A DNA stretch of 51,898 nucleotides, taken from NCBI GenBank assembly GCA_026989395.1, contig JALSJK010000135.1, positions 1 to 51,898 on the forward strand, given 5' to 3'. The notes below the pieces were generated by a model. That model was given only the letters and a program-made list of their open reading frames with translations. It did no database searches and was not told the origin of the DNA. The DNA is from Methylomonas sp. Its GTDB lineage: Bacteria > Pseudomonadota > Gammaproteobacteria > Methylococcales > Methylomonadaceae. Positions 46,601 to 51,898 of the stretch are shown in pieces. Positions within the stretch are counted from its first letter, which is position 1. Each line of letters begins with the position of its first letter. Both the position numbers and the translations under genes were made by a program.

Positions 46601-46687
46601 TTTTTCATTTCTTTTAAGGGAATCGATCAGTGCTAAGGCTCGCACCAGATAAGCTTTGTCAAAATAGGTACAATAGAATCGTTTCAT
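40679..46687 (-). CDS. Giant multidomain glycosyltransferase/FkbM methyltransferase, probably flagellin-modifying
   Basis: From ATG 46687, with AGGAA just upstream, the protein has about 2002 residues; an in-frame ATG at 46723 lacks such a site. Approximate domains: 1-280 a GT8-like transferase (FLTYLDADLFFF, DxD near 107); 370-565 an FkbM-type methyltransferase (FLFEPVPQ, YIDVQGAEYKVLSG); 590-710 TPR-like helices (LNNLGVAAWESN); 755-990 a GT2 (VIVSTYASEAFM, MSTNDRLS); 1130-1360 a second GT2 (IYTDEDEI); 1370-1620 a third GT2 (SIIIPTKDK, LLLNNDTEV); 1660-2000 a GT4-like domain (RVGWAGALQHQGD, AKSNLRLLEYG). No signal or membrane segment, so cytosolic. It lies directly upstream of the flagellin genes, 92 bases after another modification gene. 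Flagellin glycosylation is inferred from context. Confidence 0.85.
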   Translation of the reverse strand: MKRFYCTYFDKAYLVRALALIDSLKRNEKKDFVIFCVCMDEISRILLEEIKFEQVVVIPFHRIEKRDTALLSSRKGRTLVEYYWTATPTIILRILEDNPEIDFLTYLDADLFFFSSTDAIFQEAEAASVFIHGHNYSPELKHLEESCGKFNVGLLGFRRDSNAFKVLRWWREKCIDWCFLKFEKDRMGDQKYLDAWPEQFSGVRIAKNPGVGLAPWNYGQYRYETNTLKQLTVDQNPVVFFHYSAFAMVNNNIFVPLVHNHYPLNQYLIKQIYLPYCKTLRDMMTRVTTTLPSFQFGLDNKVSLIEHSFLIYNGDHPKQQELSNFNVEQLSSQWGFCLNKQPESTENIEASNWILAPEQSLEDFLENKHIASVIKTVFFVGCHLFQEQDWFNKTFINLKKLFLFEPVPQIEEMLRQKLACDTRVQIYPFAVSDEMGQTSFNIANNFQSSSLLPLAEHKRIFPSVDFTDQIQVQQITLHQFIQEHDNVIPDLLYIDVQGAEYKVLSGLSNEQLSKVKIIYTEVSLIEMYQGARLLADIKALLSDDFEFIGFRDMLNTGVHGDALFINKRFLSQLTSQKPIQENVSNQIFNNLEKEISEIANLYQSGQKRTAILALDGLLKENANHSELKNLKAEFQYSLGQDYVNESLKTWETLTKENPEDVLYLNNLGVAAWESNRRTLGLAATSKALTLDPENSSAIANINEITSTIASEADQLPKLFTNLDQQHFSFTDTENKQDLLNDNLEENYPSNQTDPIVSVIVSTYASEAFMTECLDDLVSQTIFSQMEIIIVDANSPENEKSIVKSYQQQFSNIKYIRTRERIGIYAAWNIAIQAASGEFIMPMSTNDRLSKEACENLLKALYDSPGVMLVYGDSYMTQIPHQTFENHTLSGMMKWPDYSFEELKEKCLVGPNPMWRKSVHDTVGYFDEQFQAIGDQDFWIRIGEQYDLRHIPVVTGLFWNTTESLSGNSQVATDEIRRIRFKYNKRYQLPVLLTDSWSSDDLLDQALVIHKMTKISLPTIARQIISAQNSLDKLYKQQFLVSMAEFLVGQIEDNEHALCNTTYGSLDEMISVMREKYDFNETDENYLQAIWSVEQFKYNREYQNWVKAHDLLEIDGQLFAERMSVSWKTQPVFHFIMFLYPDEQALLADTIDSFAAQLYKNWRLTIIADGPEPDPIFSEQEQLSWVRFAGEESPYDLLNKTIKQVDSDWVCLIEAGTRLPYHAMLLFGDYINLEPEWKLIYTDEDEIEENNKWLNPKFKPDFNLDLLRSTSYVGNFGLIEKKCLLELGGFESVPNAEFYDAVFKVFDLHGEQAIGHIAEVLFHKSIYSKRTILEVDLQNTINRHLQRNSINASIIPGYFSNSFRVDYHHLSKPKVSIIIPTKDKLEFLAPCIESVLSKTDYPDYEIIIVDNQSSDPDVFGFYSELKEKYDDQIKVIEYPYDFDFSAICNMAAKQANGDYLLLLNNDTEVLHKEWLDRMMNLAMRDDVGIVGSRLVFPETGILQHAGIILGMTSVADHPFAGLLNIKEPGYMGRAQLVQNYSAVTGACLLVSTKIFHSVGGMDENHFSISNNDIDFCLKVRSAGYLIVWTPFSTLIHYGSITQLRSAQSEQNILRFKNEQDALFKKWLNIISYDPAFNRHLNLTKRDFSVASSLVSNWDVNFHDRLRILGVPLDGGAGDYRVIQPFRNLRKVGLAQCEYVRLSGTEKKTFSVTEIARLKPDVLVMHSVLSDQQLELLQQCKQLLPEIFIVYMIDDLVNQIPEKSAAYKTMKRNFRDAKSRVRKALSFCDRAVVSTKPLAEFCQDMISDVIIVPNSLEKNAWLELESKRRQSNKLRVGWAGALQHQGDLEIIIDVVKQTAGEVDWIFMGMCPDEIKPYIKEFHEPVNISDYPKVLASLNLDLAIAPLEDNRFNEAKSNLRLLEYGILGWPVICSDIFPYQNAPVTRVENTTQSWLSAIRQAIDNQELLSSQGNMLRQWVVKNYLLEDKLEQWFDALSPGIKSPEK

Positions 46688-46779
46688 AACATTTCCTGAG
46701 CTGGGAGTCTTTTTGTAATCCAAAAATGTAATTTAGTGTATTTTGTCGTCATTATGGAATTTGAATTTATTCGTCCATC

Positions 46780-49254
46780 TTATTTGGATGTTCTTTTAAA
46801 TACATAAGTTACATCATATTCATCACTCATTTCATTGACTGCAATTTCATAACATCCGATCAGTTCAAAACCCAGATTTATCACAGCTAGAACAATCTCA
46901 TTTTCATTAAATCTGATTTCAAAAGTATCAATACCATAAGCAGTTTTATTGTAAAAACGAGTCTCTCTTTGTCTTGAAACGGGGGTCCGATGCAACACCA
47001 CAAATTTATCAGCAATTCGGGTTGTTTCTATAAGATGTGAAAAATATTGTTTAACATGCAGTAACACACAAGAAGAAATAACAATATCAAAATGACGGTC
47101 GACAAATGGCGTATTTGCACCATCTGCATTGCAAAACTTAGCTTTCGGATAATAGTTTTTTGCCATATCCAGCAAAGGTTTTGAAAAATCAATACCTGTA
47201 TAATCAATTTCCAAACCAAGCAGATACTCAAGAATTTCATAATAATAGCCGCTGGCACAACCGATCTCGGCAATTTTGCAATGATTACCGGCGATTGCTT
47301 TCAGGCTTTCAGAAAGAACCCGGTAATGAAATGGAATATTGTTTTCGTACAACCCTTTTAGTTCCCGCTGAATCAAAGCTCTTTGTCTGATTGGTATCAT
47401 GTCACTTTTCCACGCCAGTTCCTGGCTTTCAGTGATCTCGGAAATTGAAGCATCTGAATAATTGCTGGAAATAGCCTGATTATTGATAGTCAATGGTTGT
47501 TCAAACCATTTATATCTTAAATGCCTGTCCAGTAGCTCTGCTGTTTTGATTAATCTTGCTTGATAATTATGATCCCTTAAAGTTCTTTGTTGGCCTCTTG
47601 CTGCAATTTGAGCGGCCTGTTCCGGGTGCGTCAAGAAAAAATGAATCAGCGCGATACATTCGTCAGTAGATCTATAAACCACAATTTCCTTGCCAATTTC
47701 GAACAGTTCGTCAAGATTATCTTTATAATCAGTGATCAATAAAGTCCCACTTCCAGTCGCTTCAAATAATCGCATATTGTTTGCATAATTTTCCGCAACA
47801 TCAATATGCCGGTTGATAGTTATTTTGGAGTTTTGCAACACATTAAACATATCTTTCCCCCACACTTCACCATGATGTTTTTCTTTAATAGGCGAATCCG
47901 GTGGAAGAGTCTCCATCCCGTAGCCCCAAAATTCTATAGGAGTATTCAAGGCAAGTTGTTCAAGTAATTTTGTTCCTGTGGTATGGGCAATAGAAATACC
48001 ACCAACAAAACTTACATCGTGTTCTCGTGATTGCCAGCCATTTTTTCCCTGTAATTCCTCACTAAATGCCAAAGACTGGTAATAGGCTGTGATACCCTGA
48101 CTGCGGAACCGCTCTACAAAATGAGGAAATGATGAAATAACAATATCAATTGTTTGTAAATCTGCGCTTGGTGGAATCGGTGAAGCGATTTGACCAACAA
48201 TTAATCGAGTATAAACTTTGATCGCTCTAAGTATTTCTGGTGTTGCATAGTTCAAATCCTGAAAATAAACAACATCTGGCCGTAATTGTTTTATTTGTTC
48301 AATTAAAATATCCAGCAGATTATATTGGTGACAACCATTTTCTTTTGCCCATGCTAATTGCAGTGGCTCGCAGTTTATTATCGAGTCTTCTGCATCCCAT
48401 CCTGCATTCTGGATGCCTTTAGAATAAAAATCACTATCTCCAAATTTTTCTAACAGTAATGATTGCAATTGCTTTCGATAAGTTTTGTTATCAAGTTCCG
48501 GATTTTGTTGATAGTGTTTATGAAGAAAACCTGAATAATATGTGTTCAGAAACAAACAAACAGGCTTTTTATTTAAATGAATACTGTGGCTTTCTTGTCT
48601 AGCGACAGAAAAAGAAGTTTCTATCAAAATTGAAGCAGGTAATTGTTGCCGCAATTTATTTAATAATTTCTTGGCAAAAATCTTTGACTTACACATAAAT
48701 AAAGTAGAAAGATATCCTTCAGAGTATTCTTCGGGATTTGTAATTCGAACTGTAAATGCTTGATCAGGTATTCCCGGCGTATACTCCTTCCGTTGGGCAT
48801 CATGCAGGATCATGATTCCATTGTCGTCCAAAATATTCCAACCGGTTCTCATACACTCAACTCGAGCTCGACCATCAACAATCACAATATTAAAAGGCGG
48901 TAAATTAGATTTGGCTGGATAAGTAATATAATTCTCAAACTGCTTATACGTTCCATCATCTTTACCTTCATTGTAATCCTGATCATTTTGAATATGTTTG
49001 ACTAAAACTCCTTGAGTAGAAAATTTTTCTAGCATCTGGCCTACTTCCTCATACCATTCATGATTGTGTTCCAAGGCCAGCCAAGTACTTTGAGGTTGAA
49101 CCAACCCGGAAAAAAATATGGTACTAGCGCCACTTCCCCACTCAAGGACTCGAATAGGAAAATCAAACAATTCAATACTTTCCATAATTGCTCTGATTTC
49201 ATAAGTGTTCATGAAAGGAACAACTTGAAATCGGTGGCTATATGTTTCGTTCAT
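46780..49254 (-). CDS. Three-domain methyltransferase-glycosyltransferase-methyltransferase
   Basis: A protein of 824 residues. Residues 1-200 are a SAM-methyltransferase-like domain (RVLEWGSGASTIFFSG, FNIVIVDGRARVECM, ILHDAQRKEY). About 228-590 is a CgeB-type glycosyltransferase (VCLFLNTYYSGF, DVSFVGGISIAHTTG, INRHIDVAENYANNMRLFEATGSGTLLITD, typical of Glyco_trans_1_2). About 640-824 is a second methyltransferase (KIAEIGCASGYYYEILEYLLG, IDFSKPLLDMAKNYYP, DIVISSCVLLHVKQYF). AGGAAG stands 6 bases before ATG 49254 and a strong sigma-54-type site lies at 49380-49395. Gene order and promoter type link it with the flagellin genes; the sugar and acceptor are unknown. Confidence 0.82.
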   Translation of the reverse strand: MNETYSHRFQVVPFMNTYEIRAIMESIELFDFPIRVLEWGSGASTIFFSGLVQPQSTWLALEHNHEWYEEVGQMLEKFSTQGVLVKHIQNDQDYNEGKDDGTYKQFENYITYPAKSNLPPFNIVIVDGRARVECMRTGWNILDDNGIMILHDAQRKEYTPGIPDQAFTVRITNPEEYSEGYLSTLFMCKSKIFAKKLLNKLRQQLPASILIETSFSVARQESHSIHLNKKPVCLFLNTYYSGFLHKHYQQNPELDNKTYRKQLQSLLLEKFGDSDFYSKGIQNAGWDAEDSIINCEPLQLAWAKENGCHQYNLLDILIEQIKQLRPDVVYFQDLNYATPEILRAIKVYTRLIVGQIASPIPPSADLQTIDIVISSFPHFVERFRSQGITAYYQSLAFSEELQGKNGWQSREHDVSFVGGISIAHTTGTKLLEQLALNTPIEFWGYGMETLPPDSPIKEKHHGEVWGKDMFNVLQNSKITINRHIDVAENYANNMRLFEATGSGTLLITDYKDNLDELFEIGKEIVVYRSTDECIALIHFFLTHPEQAAQIAARGQQRTLRDHNYQARLIKTAELLDRHLRYKWFEQPLTINNQAISSNYSDASISEITESQELAWKSDMIPIRQRALIQRELKGLYENNIPFHYRVLSESLKAIAGNHCKIAEIGCASGYYYEILEYLLGLEIDYTGIDFSKPLLDMAKNYYPKAKFCNADGANTPFVDRHFDIVISSCVLLHVKQYFSHLIETTRIADKFVVLHRTPVSRQRETRFYNKTAYGIDTFEIRFNENEIVLAVINLGFELIGCYEIAVNEMSDEYDVTYVFKRTSK

Positions 49255-49379
49255 TTTTTACTTCCTATTAAATAACCGGCCAAGAACATACTTTGTTAAA
49301 TGCTTAATTTCCATTTTTTTTTAAAATAGCATTGGAATAAAAAATGCCTGTGCCAAAAAAACTTGCTCTACATCCTAAA

Positions 49380-49395
49380 AGCAATGTTTAGGCCA
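49380..49395 (-). promoter_or_regulatory. Sigma-54 (RpoN) type promoter of the modification genes
   Basis: The minus strand reads TGGCCTAAACATTGCT (49395 to 49380), matching TGGC-N7-TTGCT with correct -24/-12 spacing. It is 126 bases before ATG 49254. The remaining intergenic DNA (49255-49494) is AT-rich with no other clear element. Confidence 0.75.
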
Positions 49396-49494
49396 ATCTG
49401 AACAATAAAATTAAAGGGTTAAAGATTAGGCAGAAAACCTAGTCGATAAAGAAAGACAATGATGAAAAAAATTCAGAACTTTCTTAGTTTTGTA

Positions 49495-50148
49495 TTAATC
49501 ATCCTGCTTTTGGGCTTTGTCTTCTATCTCAACCCCAGCTTCAGCAAAAGCATCACCCCAATCCGGTTCTTCAGAAAACTCATCTTCCTCAGCCTCATTT
49601 TTCTCAGATTTTTCGGTAGAATCATCAGCTGCTGGCGTTATATCATTTTTTGTATCGTTGATTTCTTCTAGCTCGGAGTCTGAAATTTCTATCTGATTAT
49701 CTTCTAGGTTGATTGTTTGCTCTGAAGAAGGATCGTTTTGCGACTCAGAAACAGATTGTTTTTCAACTGGCTTATCTTCAGTGGATGACATATTCAAATT
49801 CTCGCCAATCAGCTGTATATATTCATCCAGACAATCGCAACAGTATTGATAAAAATTTGTGACAGGTTGTTGATCCATCAGAATTTCCAGAAATTTATGG
49901 GTTAATTGTTTTTCAGCAGCTACAAAATTTTCTACCTTTTCCAACACAACTTGTTCAGACATTTCTATTTGTGTTGTCAAAATATTGACTATTTGTTTTT
50001 GCCTGGCAGTTTCGTTTGCTTCAATTTCTGTTAACAAACGTTCCATTTCAGTTTTTTTCCGCTTTTTGTCTCGGCCATTGAGAAACAACACAAAACCTAA
50101 CAGTAAAATCAGAACAATCACTAAATTAATCAGAATAATTAGCATCAT
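49495..50148 (-). CDS. Membrane-anchored protein with acidic tail, unknown function
   Basis: A protein of 217 residues. Residues 2-23 (MLIILINLVIVLILLLGFVLFL) form one membrane helix, followed by a basic patch (GRDKKRKK) that places the rest in the cytosol, a coiled-coil from about 33 to 90, a short CCDC cluster near 104-107, and a disordered acidic tail of about 100 residues ending DWGDAFAEAGVEIED. It overlaps the upstream gene by 4 bases (ATGA). It resembles that neighbour in architecture (helix, basic patch, coiled-coil), so the two may be distant paralogues. I do not recognise the family. Confidence 0.72.
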   Translation of the reverse strand: MMLIILINLVIVLILLLGFVLFLNGRDKKRKKTEMERLLTEIEANETARQKQIVNILTTQIEMSEQVVLEKVENFVAAEKQLTHKFLEILMDQQPVTNFYQYCCDCLDEYIQLIGENLNMSSTEDKPVEKQSVSESQNDPSSEQTINLEDNQIEISDSELEEINDTKNDITPAADDSTEKSEKNEAEEDEFSEEPDWGDAFAEAGVEIEDKAQKQDD

Positions 50149-50774
50149 GATGTTTTTACCTCATTTATCTTTTTAATCTGTTGCATACTTTCATAAAAAA
50201 GCCCCAACATTTTTTTGCTACTGTTTTGTAATTCAAGTTCTGTTCGCCGGCCTGCAAATATTTGAGTATATTCAACACTAAGTTCATTCATGGTTCGCAT
50301 GGCTGTGTCCATTTGTTGCGATTGTTTCTGAAGCTCTTTTTTTAGAAGATCGATTTCTTTTTGTGCCTGCTTTAAAGCATCATCGTCAACCACTGGAGCG
50401 ATATTGCTGAGTATTTTGCAATAAGGCTCTGAGATGCTCTGTACTTGTTTATCAATTTTTTTTAGCAACTCTGTATCGCGATTAAAAAACATCCGTAATA
50501 GGTACTGGTAGAATGTTTTTTCAGTACCGGCTATTTCTTCAAGAAAATCATTACGCTGTTCATCTTGCAAATTGGTAGATTCCGTCAAAATTTTGTCCAG
50601 TTGTTCATTCCTGTTGGTTTTATTTTTTTTCAGTTTTTTGACTAAAGACTGTGCTGCATTTTGAGTAGCGGCCTTTTTCCTATGAGACAGAAAAGGGACA
50701 ATTAAAACCAGTAAAATCAAAATCAACAAGGATTCAAGTAAAATGATGACAACAACAGGGCTTAATTCAATCAT
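50145..50774 (-). CDS. Membrane-anchored coiled-coil protein, unknown function
   Basis: A protein of 209 residues. Residues 6-28 (PVVVIILLESLLILILLVLIVPFL) form one membrane helix, then a basic stretch (SHRKKAATQNAAQSLVKKLKKNKTNR) indicates a cytosolic body. A coiled-coil lies at about 125-165 (LKQAQKEIDLLKKELQKQSQQMD) with a conserved-looking end LFYESMQQIKKINEV. Overlaps of 4 bases at both ends (ATGA) bind it into one operon with the genes at 49495 and 50771. No enzymatic motif was seen. Confidence 0.72.
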   Translation of the reverse strand: MIELSPVVVIILLESLLILILLVLIVPFLSHRKKAATQNAAQSLVKKLKKNKTNRNEQLDKILTESTNLQDEQRNDFLEEIAGTEKTFYQYLLRMFFNRDTELLKKIDKQVQSISEPYCKILSNIAPVVDDDALKQAQKEIDLLKKELQKQSQQMDTAMRTMNELSVEYTQIFAGRRTELELQNSSKKMLGLFYESMQQIKKINEVKTS

Positions 50775-51898
50775 TCCAGTCTTTCCAATAATTTTTCTTG
50801 CTGCTTTAGGGTGCTTTTTTTCTGCCAGCGATATATGAGAAAACCAAGTCCAACAAGAATAATATTCCCTCCGGCAACTATCAGGCTAATCATCATCCAA
50901 TGGGTTGTCTCCTGAACTTCCTCTTCTACCTCATCTTCCTGGCCTGCTCCATTTTCAGTTTCTGTAACTTCATTGTTTACCTCTGCTTGGTTTGATTTCG
51001 GTTGAGTTTTTTTCGCTTTTACAGTGTTATCGCCAAACAAGCTTGAATCAATAAAAACGGGTTTAATATTGGGCATGACAGGATTACCTTCAAGTGTTTT
51101 AACCGTCACAGAAAAATTAACCAAAAGACGTTTGCCTGCTTTCGGTTCCTTTAATTTCAGTTGCCACTGCCCTTGTTGTTCTTCAATATCGATAGTCCTT
51201 TCCTGTTTTGGTGGCTCTGTGATAAAAGCTTGAATACTCATGAAAGAAGTATCTAGTATGTTTTTGTCTGGAATGAGTTGCAGGGTTACGCTGTGGTTTT
51301 TTTTATCGACTTTTGTGACTACTTTTATCGGTGAATCAATAACTTCAAATGATCGTTTTATTTGCCTTTTAAAAGTATTGCCATCGACATCCACTACTAT
51401 CTCGTATTTTCCCGAAACCCGGGATTCTTTTAACTGACGACTAAAAAATCCTGCTTTTTCTTGATTTGGCAATAACGGCCATTGCTTAGTTTGTCCATCT
51501 GGTATTTTTTGCTGCAACTGAATATCGAGCATGTTCAGAAAATTAGCCCGTGTGATTAGCTGGCCTTGGTCAGTCAAAAAAACTTGAATATCTAACGTCT
51601 CATCTTTCCCGACTGAATTGGCCACCTCTTGCATTTCAAGTTTTAGATCAGTAACAATCATAATCTGATTATCCGGATCTGTTTCAGCCACTATTCTCCA
51701 TTGTCCAGGCTCTGGCTTTTTTACTGTCACTAGATCATAATTTTTTTCATGCAGCCAATTTACATTGTCTATTGCCTTCTGATAAAGAAGCTCCTGTTCA
51801 TCAGGAGTGATAATTCGAGTGTCTTCTGCACCTGGTTTTCTAAAAACCAATATCGAAAACTCTTTAATCTGACTGTCAATCATAAATTTGTTGCCGAT
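50771..51898 (-). CDS. TIGR03503-like membrane protein, N-terminus cut by window edge
   Basis: The frame is open to the right edge (376 codons visible); the ATG at 51883 is probably internal, because the reading frame continues upstream without a stop. Visible parts: NWLHEKNYDLVTVKKPEPGQWRI, a beta-rich W-x-V-x-x-P-x-P-G-x-W-x-(V/I) segment as found after von Willebrand A domains in such proteins; several beta-sandwich-like repeats; a Glu/Thr-rich linker; and one C-terminal membrane helix (MMISLIVAGGNIILVGLGFLIYRW) followed by a basic tail. So the body would be periplasmic. It precedes two membrane coiled-coil genes with 4-base overlaps. The TIGR03503 resemblance is from memory of the family. 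Confidence 0.68.
   Translation of the reverse strand: MGNKFMIDSQIKEFSILVFRKPGAEDTRIITPDEQELLYQKAIDNVNWLHEKNYDLVTVKKPEPGQWRIVAETDPDNQIMIVTDLKLEMQEVANSVGKDETLDIQVFLTDQGQLITRANFLNMLDIQLQQKIPDGQTKQWPLLPNQEKAGFFSRQLKESRVSGKYEIVVDVDGNTFKRQIKRSFEVIDSPIKVVTKVDKKNHSVTLQLIPDKNILDTSFMSIQAFITEPPKQERTIDIEEQQGQWQLKLKEPKAGKRLLVNFSVTVKTLEGNPVMPNIKPVFIDSSLFGDNTVKAKKTQPKSNQAEVNNEVTETENGAGQEDEVEEEVQETTHWMMISLIVAGGNIILVGLGFLIYRWQKKSTLKQQEKLLERLE

Noticed and set aside
49344-49362. TGGCAC on the minus strand near 49350 as a second sigma-54 site
   Set aside because: The -12 GC is absent at the correct spacing; only T residues follow.
1-51898. Search for tRNA, rRNA, CRISPR arrays, complete insertion sequences, prophage genes or riboswitches
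   Set aside because: No cloverleaf-like gaps, spaced identical repeats, transposase motifs or phage proteins were seen when reading the intergenic regions; a covariance-model search could still find a small RNA.

Overview
The window is AT-rich chromosomal DNA from a gammaproteobacterium, most likely a methylotroph or methanotroph of the Methylococcales type. This is inferred from gene content, not from a marker gene. The left edge carries a dihydropteroate-synthase-like protein and an archaeal-type flavoprotein of the kind found in bacterial tetrahydromethanopterin (H4MPT) synthesis. Further in are an archaeal-style AMP phosphorylase, a PEP-CTERM/exosortase-associated acyltransferase and the standard gammaproteobacterial fatty-acid cluster. 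No rRNA, tRNA, CRISPR array, prophage or complete insertion sequence was seen. One MITE-like element is present.

Layout. 1-1383: two H4MPT-type genes on the minus strand, divergent from folP. An exact 16-bp element is repeated in inverted orientation, once in front of each arm. 1580-6056: plus-strand run folP, PLP enzyme (ACC deaminase/D-cysteine desulfhydrase family), methyltransferase, ppk1, with overlapping ends, closed by a bidirectional terminator. 6104-12107: a cyclic-nucleotide-type sensor domain protein, a PRPP-synthetase-like gene coupled to an AMP-phosphorylase-like gene, a class V aminotransferase that overlaps tail to tail with the PEP-CTERM acyltransferase, a 28-bp palindrome and another methyltransferase. 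12130-12290: the MITE. 12310-23213: a long minus-strand housekeeping operon read yceD, rpmF, plsX, fabH, fabD, fabG, acpP, fabF, pabC, mltG, tmk, holB, pilZ, tatD. The short gene rpmF was recovered by direct reading.

23267-36022: maf, an HDOD protein with a DUF4124-lytic transglycosylase, a membrane-anchored MutS-family ATPase coupled to a 61-residue membrane protein, hemH, folE, dusA, a cupin and prfC, then the plus-strand sulfate activation genes cysD and cysN and a CcsA/YpjD-type membrane protein.

36027-49395: flagellar filament block on the minus strand (two flagellins, flaG, fliD, fliS, fliT), preceded by two very large multidomain glycosyltransferase/methyltransferase genes of about 2002 and 824 residues. 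A sigma-28-type promoter precedes one flagellin. Sigma-54-type promoters with exact -24/-12 spacing precede the other flagellin and the 824-residue enzyme. I read this as a filament-glycosylation system regulated with the flagellum, and it is the most interesting part of the window. 49495-51898: a tightly overlapped three-gene operon of membrane-anchored proteins of unknown function, cut by the right edge.
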